A stretch of DNA of 64,000 nt from Collinsella sp. AF02-46-1. Its GTDB lineage: Bacteria; Actinomycetota; Coriobacteriia; Coriobacteriales; Coriobacteriaceae. The position numbers were made by a program, and so were the translations under genes. The stretch spans positions 62,001-126,000 of the forward strand of contig NZ_QSBV01000004.1 of assembly GCF_003465825.1 (NCBI RefSeq), in the 5' to 3' direction. The notes beneath the pieces are model-generated. The model did no database searches, was not told where the DNA came from, and saw nothing but the letters and a program-made list of their open reading frames with translations. Positions 24,962 to 35,574 of the stretch are shown here, piece after piece; within the stretch, counting starts at the first letter, position 1; each line of letters begins with the position of its first letter.

Positions 24962-27553
24962 TTACCCGAGCACGCGTACGGGCCCCAAGAGACCGCTGGG
25001 CTCGGAGGGCTCGGTCATGCCGAACACGTCGGGGACGGCATGGTCGAGGGTGTTGATGATATCGATCGCAAGCGCGTGCTCGCCGGCCAAAAGCGCGCCG
25101 GCCTCAAAGCAGTAAGGCGGACAGATGCGCGTGCCGAGGGATTTGCCGTCGAGGGTGACGGTTGCGGTCTCAAAGACCTCGCCAAGGTCGATGACGGTGC
25201 GGGTGGCCGCTTCGCCCAGGACAAAGGAAGCCTGGTAGCGGAATGTGCCGGCCTTGCCGGGGAACTCGGCCGAGGAAAGGTCGTGCAGGTCTGCAAGCTC
25301 AACAGACTCGCCAAAGGCATCGGTGCCAGGGGCAGAGAAGGCAACCGCCCAGGGCCCGTCGACGCATGTGGCTTCGTCTTCGGCGGTTGCCACAGCAACG
25401 GAACCTGTAGCCCCAAGGACCACGATGCAGCTCTCGTAGGGAGCCAGCTCGAGCGTGCCGTCAAAGGCGGCGGGCTCGGTGCCGTTGAGCAGATCGAGGC
25501 GCGCGCCTGCAACGGGTGTGCCGTCGGCAAGCGCAATCTGAGTGGAGATACCCTGCTTGGGATGCTCGTTGACGAGCATCAGATAGGTCTCGCCCGCCCG
25601 CTCGTAGCGCAGTGCGCGCAGCCAGGGCTGGGGCTCGGCGCAAACCACGGTCTGCATGCCGGTGTTGGCAAGTGTGTCTGCGAGCTCGGTGGTCGCCAGG
25701 AGCTTGATGCCGGCGACCGCGGCTGCATCCAGGGAGGCAAAGCCCTCGCGACCTGCAGCGTCACCGTCGTAGCGCTTGTTCGGCAACTCATCCAGCGCGT
25801 ACACGGCAACACCTGCGGCTGCGGCACGCGCGGCAAAGTCGAGCACGGCTTCGCCGACAAACTCGGCTCCGGGCATCACCAGGCAGCGGTATGCCTGGCC
25901 GTTCACGCTAAAGCCGCTACCGTCTGCGGCAATTTCAACGGCATAGCGCCCTGCGTCCTCAAATGCCTCTGCCGGCACGATGTCAAAGTCGACCTGCGCG
26001 CGCATAAGCTCGGAGGCGGCATGCTGCATAAAGTTCGCCTCGCCTGCCCACTCGGCGTCCGCATGGTAGAGAAGCGCCACCGGGGTCGTTGCGCGCCCGC
26101 CGCTCAGCAGGCTCGCCGTACGGTTCATGTAGCTCATAAGCTGCCCAAAGTGTGCAAACTGGGGGTTTTGGCCATGCGCATAGAAATGCGGCGGGCAGTC
26201 CCAGTCGGGGAAGGCGGCCATGCTAAAGGCATGCGGCACAAACCAATTGACGCCGCGCACCAAAAAATGATCGGCGATCCACTTCATCTCGCGTAGGCCT
26301 TCGTGCCATCCAAATGCGCCAAAGACCTCGGCCATGCAGCGCCCCTGCTTTTTGGGGTCGAGGTGTGCTGCCGAGGAGCCCAGCTTGGGCAGCACGTAGT
26401 TATAGAACTCGAGGTCCCACACGCCGCGTCCGTAGCTGTGAAGGCCGCGGTCCATGCCGGGTACCAGCTGGTTGATCACGATGTCGACGCCCGCCATGTC
26501 CTGACCGCCCACGGCGCGGAAGTAGTGCCCGGCGCCCACGCCCAGGCGCGCGTGGCAGTCCTTGTCCTCGATAACGTGGCCGATGTACTGCACGCCGCGC
26601 GCGCGGCACCAGTCTCCGAGCTGGTCGCAGAAGCACTCCTTATAGAGGGTGCTCGCGATGTCCATATAGACGTGGCGTACGTGCGCGCCGGCCGGCTCGC
26701 GGTCCCACAGGTGCGGGAGCTCGGCCAGGTAGCGCTCGCCCAGTGCCGCGCGCAGGCGACGCTCAAGCTCGGCCGACCAGGGTAGGGGCGCGGTGGCCTT
26801 GCCGATGAGCGTGTCCGAGATGCCATCGGGGCCCGTGGTGCCCTTCTCGTTGGCAAATCCGGGCTCATCGGAGAAAAAGCCCAAGATGGTCTTGCCAAAC
26901 TCATCGCCCAGATGCTCAAAATGCGGCTCGTAGACAGCATCGATGAGCTGCGCCACCGAGGCGCGGTCGACCATATTGATGTAGTCCTCGTTGTAGGAGG
27001 TCTTGCCGCTCGTGAACATCACGCATGCCTGCGTGAGGCCCGCAGGTGCATCGAAGACCAGGCGGCTGGGGTTGCCGTCTGCATCGTCGATTACTCGGTA
27101 AGCGACGTCGACGGGGCTGCCGTCCTGCATAAATGTCACGCCGTAGAAGCGCTCCGTTTTGTCGAGCATGTTGGCGAGCGCGATGCTCGCGGCGGACGTG
27201 GGGCCCACGATGTCGAACGTGCGGTGCGTGAGCACGATCTTGCGGAGCTCGGGCACGGCCTCCTTGACGGCGCCGTTGGCAAAGCCCGTGGGGAAGTGCG
27301 CGTCGTCCAAGATCCAGAGCTTAAGGCCCAGCTGCCTGCACTCGTCAATGACAAAGCGCAAGTCGCGCCACCAGCCCTCGCCGCAAAAATCGGGGTGTGG
27401 GCGGCTTTCGAGACAGACCTCGTGGATGTCGGCGCCGGCGATCTTTTCCAGATACTCGGCAATGGTCTTATGGCTCTCGCCCTTCATCCACAAAAACGGA
27501 AGCACGTGGTTGTCGTATGTGCCCTCGAGCACCTGCTGATAGTACGCGGTCAT
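24962..27553 (-). CDS. Large glycoside hydrolase, GH106-like
   Basis: An 863-residue putative glycoside hydrolase without a signal peptide, so intracellular. The N-terminal (beta/alpha)8-like part has ESRPHPDFCGEGWWRDL and ILGFFSDEPGFANE, where acidic residues of the GH106/GH2 superfamily lie. The middle has EVFGAFGWHEGLREMKWIAD and GVNWFVPHAFSMAAF. The C-terminal 130 residues form a galactose-binding-like beta-sandwich ending in ICPPYCFEAGALLAGEHAL. GH106 members are alpha-L-rhamnosidases; the exact family is not certain. The open frame continues to 28012, but AAGGAGGATCC before 27553 sets the start MTAYYQQVLEG. It is divergent from an AraC regulator, which likely controls it. Confidence 0.75.
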   Translation of the reverse strand: MTAYYQQVLEGTYDNHVLPFLWMKGESHKTIAEYLEKIAGADIHEVCLESRPHPDFCGEGWWRDLRFVIDECRQLGLKLWILDDAHFPTGFANGAVKEAVPELRKIVLTHRTFDIVGPTSAASIALANMLDKTERFYGVTFMQDGSPVDVAYRVIDDADGNPSRLVFDAPAGLTQACVMFTSGKTSYNEDYINMVDRASVAQLIDAVYEPHFEHLGDEFGKTILGFFSDEPGFANEKGTTGPDGISDTLIGKATAPLPWSAELERRLRAALGERYLAELPHLWDREPAGAHVRHVYMDIASTLYKECFCDQLGDWCRARGVQYIGHVIEDKDCHARLGVGAGHYFRAVGGQDMAGVDIVINQLVPGMDRGLHSYGRGVWDLEFYNYVLPKLGSSAAHLDPKKQGRCMAEVFGAFGWHEGLREMKWIADHFLVRGVNWFVPHAFSMAAFPDWDCPPHFYAHGQNPQFAHFGQLMSYMNRTASLLSGGRATTPVALLYHADAEWAGEANFMQHAASELMRAQVDFDIVPAEAFEDAGRYAVEIAADGSGFSVNGQAYRCLVMPGAEFVGEAVLDFAARAAAAGVAVYALDELPNKRYDGDAAGREGFASLDAAAVAGIKLLATTELADTLANTGMQTVVCAEPQPWLRALRYERAGETYLMLVNEHPKQGISTQIALADGTPVAGARLDLLNGTEPAAFDGTLELAPYESCIVVLGATGSVAVATAEDEATCVDGPWAVAFSAPGTDAFGESVELADLHDLSSAEFPGKAGTFRYQASFVLGEAATRTVIDLGEVFETATVTLDGKSLGTRICPPYCFEAGALLAGEHALAIDIINTLDHAVPDVFGMTEPSEPSGLLGPVRVLG

Positions 27554-27667
27554 GGATCCTCCTTGGCTCGATCGATCTGCTGCATAGCACAGATTATGGA
27601 CGCGTCGGCGCGTTCTGCTAATATCTGAATCACGACGAACTATGACCAAATCAACGATTGGCAAGCC

Positions 27668-30270
<2,603 letters not shown>

Positions 30271-30332
30271 TCGACAAGATGGGTGCCACCGGGGAAAAGC
30301 CTTGGGATGGGCTCGTGATTCGAGTCCCCACC

Positions 30333-30361
30333 TTAGCATTTGAACCATTTGGCACTATAAT
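30333..30361 (+). promoter_or_regulatory. Promoter of the EIIA gene
   Basis: TATAAT at 30356-30361 with TTAGCA at 30333-30338, spaced 17 bp. The distance to the EIIA start is 49 bp, compatible with a housekeeping sigma factor. Confidence 0.55.
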
Positions 30362-30410
30362 CACCATAGGCATGCGCATAACGTTGCGCTGAATCAAGAG
30401 GAGAAAACGT

Positions 30411-30947
30411 ATGGGTCTGTTTGACATGTTCAAGAAGAAGGCTGAGCCCGCGGTTGCCGCTGCTCCGGCCTCCATCTCTGCTTCTGCCGGCGCCGACGTG
30501 CTGTGCTCGCCCGTCAAGGGCAAGGTCATCAAGATGGCCGACGTGCCCGATCCCGTCTTTGGTGGCGAGGTTCTGGGCAAGGGCTGCGCCGTGTGGCCCG
30601 AGGACGATCTGGTCTACGCTCCCTGCGACGGCAAGGTGACCGTCACCATGGGTCACGCCGTGGGCCTGCAGTCCGATAGCGGCATCGAGGTTCTGGTGCA
30701 CGTTGGCGTCGATACCGTCAACATGAACGGCGACGGCTTCGAGGGCTTCGTCAAGGCCGACGATGTCGTTAAGGCTGGCCAGCCCATGCTCAAGATCGAC
30801 CGCGCCAAGATCGCTGCTGCCGGTTACAAGGACTGTGTCGTCGTGGCCGTGTCCAACACCGCCGAGTTTGCCGACGTTGAGCTCGCCGTCGAGGCCGACT
30901 CCGCTGTCGCCGCCGGCGACGCCATCGTTAAGGTCGTCCGCAAGTAA
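30411..30947 (+). CDS. PTS glucose-type EIIA protein
   Basis: A 178-residue free-standing EIIA of the glucose superfamily (Crr type). It accepts phosphate from HPr and passes it to EIIB domains in the cytosol. His82 (GHAVGL) and the phosphorylated His97 (VLVHVGVDTV) are in place, after a short Ala-rich N-terminal extension. The two EIIBC proteins in this window lack EIIA, so this protein can serve both. RBS AAGAGGAGAAAACGT. It has its own promoter and terminator. In Actinobacteria and Firmicutes such free EIIA proteins can also affect regulators; that is not testable here. Confidence 0.94.
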   Translation: MGLFDMFKKKAEPAVAAAPASISASAGADVLCSPVKGKVIKMADVPDPVFGGEVLGKGCAVWPEDDLVYAPCDGKVTVTMGHAVGLQSDSGIEVLVHVGVDTVNMNGDGFEGFVKADDVVKAGQPMLKIDRAKIAAAGYKDCVVVAVSNTAEFADVELAVEADSAVAAGDAIVKVVRK

Positions 30948-30971
30948 ACTGCGACAACATAAGGATGTGCA

Positions 30972-31004
30972 AGGGTGGTCGGGTTATCCGGCCGCCCTTT
31001 TTTA
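30972..31004 (+). terminator. Intrinsic terminator of the EIIA gene
   Basis: AGGGTGGTCGG and CCGGCCGCCCT arms, loop GTTAT, then six T. Confidence 0.85.
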
Positions 31005-31180
31005 ATGGGCCGAGTGGGCGCATTTTATTGCAGGGGGCTTGCTTTATAGGCCGTTCGTTCGTCAAATTGAGCCGCCTGCGCTTTTGTGACGCAGGGGGTT
31101 GGGCCTGGCCGCTAATATGGACTTGCTGTTACGACGTGCGCTGCGCAGGGAACGCGGCGCCGCTTGTTTGGAGGAACAAC

Positions 31181-31738
31181 ATGAAAAAGAAGCTGCTGCT
31201 TGCGCCCCTCATGGCCGTCTTGGTTGCGTGCGTGGTCCTGCTTTCCGGCTGCGGAGGCCCTTCGGTCGAGGAACTCATCACCAAGGACCTTACGACTCAG
31301 TTTGATGAGGTTAAGAACGGCGGCGATGACTTCCTTTCCGGTCTGGAAGAGGCTTCGGGCGACGAGTTTGAGCAGCTGGGCATCGATCCCAAGGAATACG
31401 CCAAGAGCTATCTCGAGGGTTTTGATTACAAGATCGGTGATGTGACGGTCGATGAGGACAAGGGCACCGCGACCGCCGAGGTTACCATCACCTGCAAGTC
31501 CATGAATAAGATCGTCGAAGATTTCGCCACCCAGTATCAGGAGAAGATCGCGGCGCTCGATACGATGCCTTCCGAGGACGACCTGTACAAGATGGCCGGC
31601 CAGGTCATGGTCGACGTGACCAAGGCCGCTAAGACCAAGGACACCAAGGTTACCTTCAAGTACACCGCCAATGACGATGGCGAGTGGTCTGCTGACGATT
31701 CCGCAACCACCGAGATGATGAATGCGATGATGAGCTAG
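31181..31738 (+). CDS. Lipoprotein of unknown function
   Basis: A 185-residue exported lipoprotein. The signal peptide MKKKLLLAPLMAVLVAC continues to the lipobox LSGC, giving an acylated Cys at about residue 24. The mature part is acidic, alpha/beta in character, with a VEELITKDLTTQFDEVKNG start and a DDDGEWSADDSA-like end. It looks like the small DUF5105/DUF4878-type lipoproteins of Gram-positives, but I do not assign it firmly. RBS GGAGGAACAAC fixes the start; the longer frame from 30965 is not supported. It is followed by a composite repeat that probably terminates it. Confidence 0.85.
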   Translation: MKKKLLLAPLMAVLVACVVLLSGCGGPSVEELITKDLTTQFDEVKNGGDDFLSGLEEASGDEFEQLGIDPKEYAKSYLEGFDYKIGDVTVDEDKGTATAEVTITCKSMNKIVEDFATQYQEKIAALDTMPSEDDLYKMAGQVMVDVTKAAKTKDTKVTFKYTANDDGEWSADDSATTEMMNAMMS

Positions 31739-31740
31739 GG

Positions 31741-31890
31741 GAGTTACGCGGTTCTACGAACCGCGTAACTGCTCGACGCTGCGCGGGCACCAGAGCGACA
31801 ACTTGTCATTCAAAGAGGACGGCATGACCAGAAGGTCTATGCCGTCCTCTTTTCATGCCAATTTGTTCGCTCTGGTGCCCGCTCGCTGTC
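31741..31890 (+). repeat. Composite palindromic intergenic repeat, copy 4
   Basis: Hairpin A: GTTACGCGGTTC with GAACCGCGTAAC across TAC. Then GACGCTGCGCGGGC; outer stem CCAGAGCGA with TCGCTCTGG; inner stem AGAGGACGGCATGACC with GGTCTATGCCGTCCTCT and TTTT. It ends GCCCGCTCGCTGTC. Against copy 2, all three stems have changed on both arms while loops and linkers are conserved. Confidence 0.8.
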
Positions 31891-32001
31891 CGTCCTCTAC
31901 CTGCGGCGTTGCCATGGTAGTCATTGGGGCGGCACTTGGGGACGTTCCTTTTCTGCCGGCAGTTGGGGACACTCCTTGCGCCAGCGTTGCATCGAATGCT
32001 C

Positions 32002-32175
32002 GGGAAAATACGAGCCGGTATTTGGCCGAATAGCGGGTCACGGTTTCCGGATGGCGTGGGTTGCGGAAAGTGCGACCCGGAATATTGCTCTGAAACGGGA
32101 TGCCGTTTCCCCGACAAGGCTCAACCGGAAAGCGCATCCCATTCTGAGGCGGCAAAACGGGATGCGCTTTCCGCG
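32002..32175. repeat. Six-unit alternating REP-like array, copy 1
   Basis: Six units of about 17 bp related to CGGGATGCGCTTTCCGG alternate in orientation and are separated by spacers of about 15 and 13 bp (for example TATTTGGCCGAATAG and ATGGCGTGGGTTG). Total 174 bp, identical in architecture and length to 48743-48916. It is located between the lipoprotein and the convergent HAD phosphatase gene. The 31891-32001 stretch before it carries degenerate TCATTGGGG-type segments. Confidence 0.75.
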
Positions 32176-32213
32176 CGACAGAATCTATCCAGCCGTGTTG
32201 AGCGACAGCCCCG

Positions 32214-32882
32214 CTACTCGCCCAGAATCAGCGCCGAGAGCTCGTCTTGGGTGTCCACCACGTAGTCGGCGCCGGCGGACTCCAGCTCTGCGCGGCCGCG
32301 GAAGCCCCAGCTGACACCGGCGCTCTTGAGGCCGGCATTGTGACCGGTCAGGACGTCGACATTGGAATCGCCCACATAGAGTGTGGTTGCCGGGTCGGCG
32401 CCTAGCTCTTTCATCACATGCAGCGTAACAGGCGCCTCGGGCTTGGGAGGAAGCGCATCGACGCGGCCCTGCACCAGCGCAAAGCGCTCGGAACCAAAGT
32501 ATTTCTCGATAAGCGGAGCGGCCGAGACGTGGTCCTTGTTAGTGAGCACGGCAAGCTGCACACCCGCGGCGCGCAGGCGGTCGAGCATCTCGATCGTGCC
32601 GGCGTACGGTGCGGTGTGGTCCTCCTTGTGCTCGCCGTAGTAAGCCCTAAACTCGGCAAGCGTCTGCTCAAACATACGGCTGTCGCCCGCGTACTCGGCG
32701 GGCATAAAGCGCTCAACCAGCTTGAGCATGCCGTTTCCCACCTTGTAACGGTACTCGTCAACGGCAAACGTGGGCCAGCCGTGCGTCTCGCAGGTATGGT
32801 TGCCGGCGGCCGCCAGGTCCTCGAGCGTGTTGAGAATGGTGCCGTCCAGGTCAAAGATCACATGGGAAAAAGCTGCTGCCAT
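32214..32882 (-). CDS. HAD-superfamily phosphatase, phosphoglycolate-phosphatase-like
   Basis: A 222-residue haloacid-dehalogenase hydrolase of the Gph/PGP subclass. Motif I is VIFDLDGTILNT with the nucleophile Asp, motif II is VLTNK, and the late YVGDSNVDVLTGHNAG carries the Mg2+ ligands. A small alpha-helical cap lies between. It removes phosphate from a small metabolite, possibly 2-phosphoglycolate. Start at 32882 follows GCAGGAGCACCC; the upstream ATG at 32945 has no RBS. It follows hypE by about 105 bp on the same strand and could be the last gene of that operon, but its function is not obviously related. Confidence 0.9.
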   Translation of the reverse strand: MAAAFSHVIFDLDGTILNTLEDLAAAGNHTCETHGWPTFAVDEYRYKVGNGMLKLVERFMPAEYAGDSRMFEQTLAEFRAYYGEHKEDHTAPYAGTIEMLDRLRAAGVQLAVLTNKDHVSAAPLIEKYFGSERFALVQGRVDALPPKPEAPVTLHVMKELGADPATTLYVGDSNVDVLTGHNAGLKSAGVSWGFRGRAELESAGADYVVDTQDELSALILGE

Positions 32883-32987
32883 GGGTGCTCCTGCCGCTTG
32901 AGTTGTAAAACGCACCCCATGATACTGGGCATGCGTGCCGGGCATGTTTGGAATCTGAATATCTTTAATAGCCCTGAGCCTTTGTCG

Positions 32988-34022
32988 TTAGCAAATCCTC
33001 GGCAGCTGTTCTCCCACGAGCATGTCGAGGATGCGGGTCGAGCCCCAGCCGGTGCGTACGCGCACGGCGGGACGGGCGCCCTCGGCAAGTGGCAGCACGC
33101 GACCGATGATGGCGGCGTTCTCGCCGTAGCGGGCGGCGCGCATGGCTGCCAGCGCGGCATCGGCTTGCTCGGCCGGCACCACGGCAACCATCTTGCCCTC
33201 GTTTGCCACCTGCAGCACATCGTAACCGAGCATCTCACATGCCGCCTGCACGTCGGGGCGCACGGGCACGGCATCCTCGTCGATCTCCATGGCAACGCCG
33301 CTGGCCTGGGCAAACTCGTTGAGCGTGGATGCCAGGCCGCCGCGCGTGGGGTCGCGGAAGCAGCGGGTGTCGGGGGCGGCGGCGAGCACGTCGGCAATCA
33401 GATGATTGAGCGGCGCAGCATCGCTTTCGATGTCGCTCGAAAACGCCAAGCCCTCGCGCTGGCTCATGATGGCGATGCCGTGGTCGCCTAGCGTACCCGA
33501 TACCAGGATGGCGTCGCCGGGCCGACAGTTCGCACCGCTGAGCGTTACGCCCGCGGGCACTTCGCCCACGCCGGCGGTATTGATGTAGACGCCGTCGGCA
33601 CCGCCACGCTCGACCACCTTGGTGTCGCCGGTGATTATGGACACGCCCGCCTCGCGCGCCGTTTCGGCCATGGTCTGCACAATCTGGCGCAGCTTGTCCA
33701 TGGGATAGCCCTCTTCGAGGATAAAGCCGCATGAGAGGTAGCGCACGTTAGCGCCCGAGGTCGCGACGTCGTTGACGGTTCCGCATACGGCGAGTCGGCC
33801 GATATTGCCGCCGGGGAAGAACTGCGGCGTTACCACAAAGCTGTCGGTCGACATGGCGATTCGCCCGCTTGCGGGCAGTGCGGCGACACCGGCATCGTTG
33901 CCCGCAAGCAGCTCGGGCGACCCAAAGGCATCCAGAAAGACCTCATCGATAATGCGCTTCATCATCTGGCCGCCGGAGCCGTGGCCCAGCAGGACAGTGC
34001 TATCGGTGGCAGTACGGGACAT
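32988..34022 (-). CDS. hypE: Hydrogenase maturation factor HypE
   Basis: A 344-residue HypE of the PurM/AIR-synthase fold. It dehydrates the carbamoyl group transferred by HypF on its C-terminal Cys to make the CN ligands of the [NiFe] site. The essential PRIC C-terminus is present. LLGHGSGGQMMKRIIDE begins the protein, and STDSFVVTPQFFPGGNIGRLAVCGTVNDVA is the ATP-binding core. It lies 48 bp downstream of hypD. No hydrogenase structural genes are in the window. Confidence 0.97.
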   Translation of the reverse strand: MSRTATDSTVLLGHGSGGQMMKRIIDEVFLDAFGSPELLAGNDAGVAALPASGRIAMSTDSFVVTPQFFPGGNIGRLAVCGTVNDVATSGANVRYLSCGFILEEGYPMDKLRQIVQTMAETAREAGVSIITGDTKVVERGGADGVYINTAGVGEVPAGVTLSGANCRPGDAILVSGTLGDHGIAIMSQREGLAFSSDIESDAAPLNHLIADVLAAAPDTRCFRDPTRGGLASTLNEFAQASGVAMEIDEDAVPVRPDVQAACEMLGYDVLQVANEGKMVAVVPAEQADAALAAMRAARYGENAAIIGRVLPLAEGARPAVRVRTGWGSTRILDMLVGEQLPRIC

Positions 34023-34070
34023 ATCGAAAACTCCAATCGTGGGTGGTGCCGGTACGCGGGGGCGTCCGGG

Positions 34071-35183
34071 CTAGTCGCGGTATCTAAAGTACGCCGCGCA
34101 GCTGCCTTCGGAGCTCACCATGCAGGGGCCGACGGGGTGTTCGGGCGTACATGCGTGGCCGAACAGCGGGCAGTCGCTCGGTGTGATGGCTCCGCGAAGC
34201 ACGTCGCCGCAGCGGCACCCGCGTGGCTCGACCGTCGCCTCAACGGGCACGTCAAAGCGGGCGCCGGCATCAAAGCGCGCGAATTCGGGTCGGATGGAAA
34301 GACCCGAAGCCGCAATCGGCCCCAGCCCGCGCCACGTGGTGTCGCATGGCTCAAACACCTGCTCGACCAGCTGGCGCGCTACGGGATTGCCGTCTGCATT
34401 GACGCCACGGCGGTAGGCGTTGTCGATTGCGGGCCTGTGCTCGACAATCATCTGGACCAGCATGCAGATGCCCTGCAAGATATCGACCGGCTCAAACCCG
34501 GTGACTACGCCGGGGGTCTCGAACTCATCGACCAAAAACCCAAAGGGTGCCAGGCCTGTGATGGTAGCGACGTGACCAGGCAGGATAAAGCCGTCGATGG
34601 CGGTCTCGGGGTCGTTGGAGATCGCACGCAGAGCCGGCGGCGTGGTCTTGTGAGCACAGTAGACCGAGAAGTTCTGGAGCCCGCGCGCGTCGGCCTCCAG
34701 GATAGCGGCGGCAATGGTGGGCGTTGTGGTCTCAAAGCCGACGCCCATAAAGATGACCGGGCGTTCGGGATTTTGCTCGGCAATGTCGAGTGCGTCGAGC
34801 GGAGAGTAGACGATGCGGATGTCGCGCCCCGCCGCCTTTTGCGCGGCAAGCGAGGTGGACGATCCGGGCACGCGCATCATGTCGCCAAAGGTGGTGATGA
34901 TGGCGCCGTCCATGTTGGAAAGCGCGATTGCGTGATCGATGTCGCGGTTGGCGGTGACGCAAACGGGGCACCCCGGGCCGCTTAGCAGTTTGAGCCCCGT
35001 CGGCATAATGGAGCGAAAGCCATAGCGGCCAATGCTCACGGTATGCGTACCGCAGACTTCCATAAGGTTGATGCTGCGGTTGCCGACAAGCTCATGAATA
35101 CGATCGATGAGCTCGCGGGCCAGCTTGGGGTCGCGAAATGCCGAAAAGTCGATACCGGAGCGAACCGGCTGCGCCGCCGCCAC
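34071..35183 (-). CDS. hypD: Hydrogenase maturation factor HypD
   Basis: A 370-residue Fe-S scaffold on which the Fe(CN)2CO moiety is assembled with HypC. Family motifs are NLMEVCGTHTVSIGRYG, LLSGPGCPVCVT, GFETTTPTIAAAI and the C-terminal CRCGDVLRG with the cluster cysteines. The start is a GTG that overlaps the hypC TAG stop (TAGTG), implying translational coupling. Length is normal. Confidence 0.97.
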   Translation of the reverse strand: MAAAQPVRSGIDFSAFRDPKLARELIDRIHELVGNRSINLMEVCGTHTVSIGRYGFRSIMPTGLKLLSGPGCPVCVTANRDIDHAIALSNMDGAIITTFGDMMRVPGSSTSLAAQKAAGRDIRIVYSPLDALDIAEQNPERPVIFMGVGFETTTPTIAAAILEADARGLQNFSVYCAHKTTPPALRAISNDPETAIDGFILPGHVATITGLAPFGFLVDEFETPGVVTGFEPVDILQGICMLVQMIVEHRPAIDNAYRRGVNADGNPVARQLVEQVFEPCDTTWRGLGPIAASGLSIRPEFARFDAGARFDVPVEATVEPRGCRCGDVLRGAITPSDCPLFGHACTPEHPVGPCMVSSEGSCAAYFRYRD

Positions 35184-35443
35184 TAGTATGCCTCGGCTGG
35201 GTTGGTGGCGAGTTGGTCCTCTTTGGCCAGCTCGGTCATGGTATTGACGAGCTCGAGTGTCTCTTGGGCTTCCTGCTCGTCGACAATCTGAATGCCAAAG
35301 CCGGCGTGCACGAGAATATAGTCGCCTACCTGTGCCGTCGGCACGAGGCGCAGCGAAACGGGGCGCTCGATGCCCATCATGTCGACGGTCGCCTTAAGGT
35401 CGTCGTCGCGTTTGACCACTTTACCGGGAACGGCAAGGCACAT
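35183..35443 (-). CDS. hypC: Hydrogenase maturation chaperone HypC
   Basis: An 86-residue HypC/HybG chaperone. It starts MCLAVPGKV; the N-terminal Cys after Met removal binds the iron moiety and the large subunit. The VGDYILVHAGFGIQIVDEQEA segment is diagnostic of the family. RBS AAAAGGGGAACATT lies before ATG. It overlaps hypD by one base and follows hypF by 130 bp on the same strand. Confidence 0.97.
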   Translation of the reverse strand: MCLAVPGKVVKRDDDLKATVDMMGIERPVSLRLVPTAQVGDYILVHAGFGIQIVDEQEAQETLELVNTMTELAKEDQLATNPAEAY

Positions 35444-35574
35444 AATGTTCCCCTTTTATACGTTTTGCGCTGGATAGGCGCCTAATTACCCATCAGTTGA
35501 TGGTAGCGCTCGCGGGAGTCACGAGCAAACGCGTTACACCTGTGAGACGGCGGCGCGCAGGCTGGCAAAACAGC

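Noticed and set aside
30280..30338. tRNA-like 3' end (GATTCGAGTCCCCACC)
   Set aside because: The T-arm-like hairpin looks right, but only about 59 nt separate possible acceptor arms and no D or anticodon arm can be drawn.
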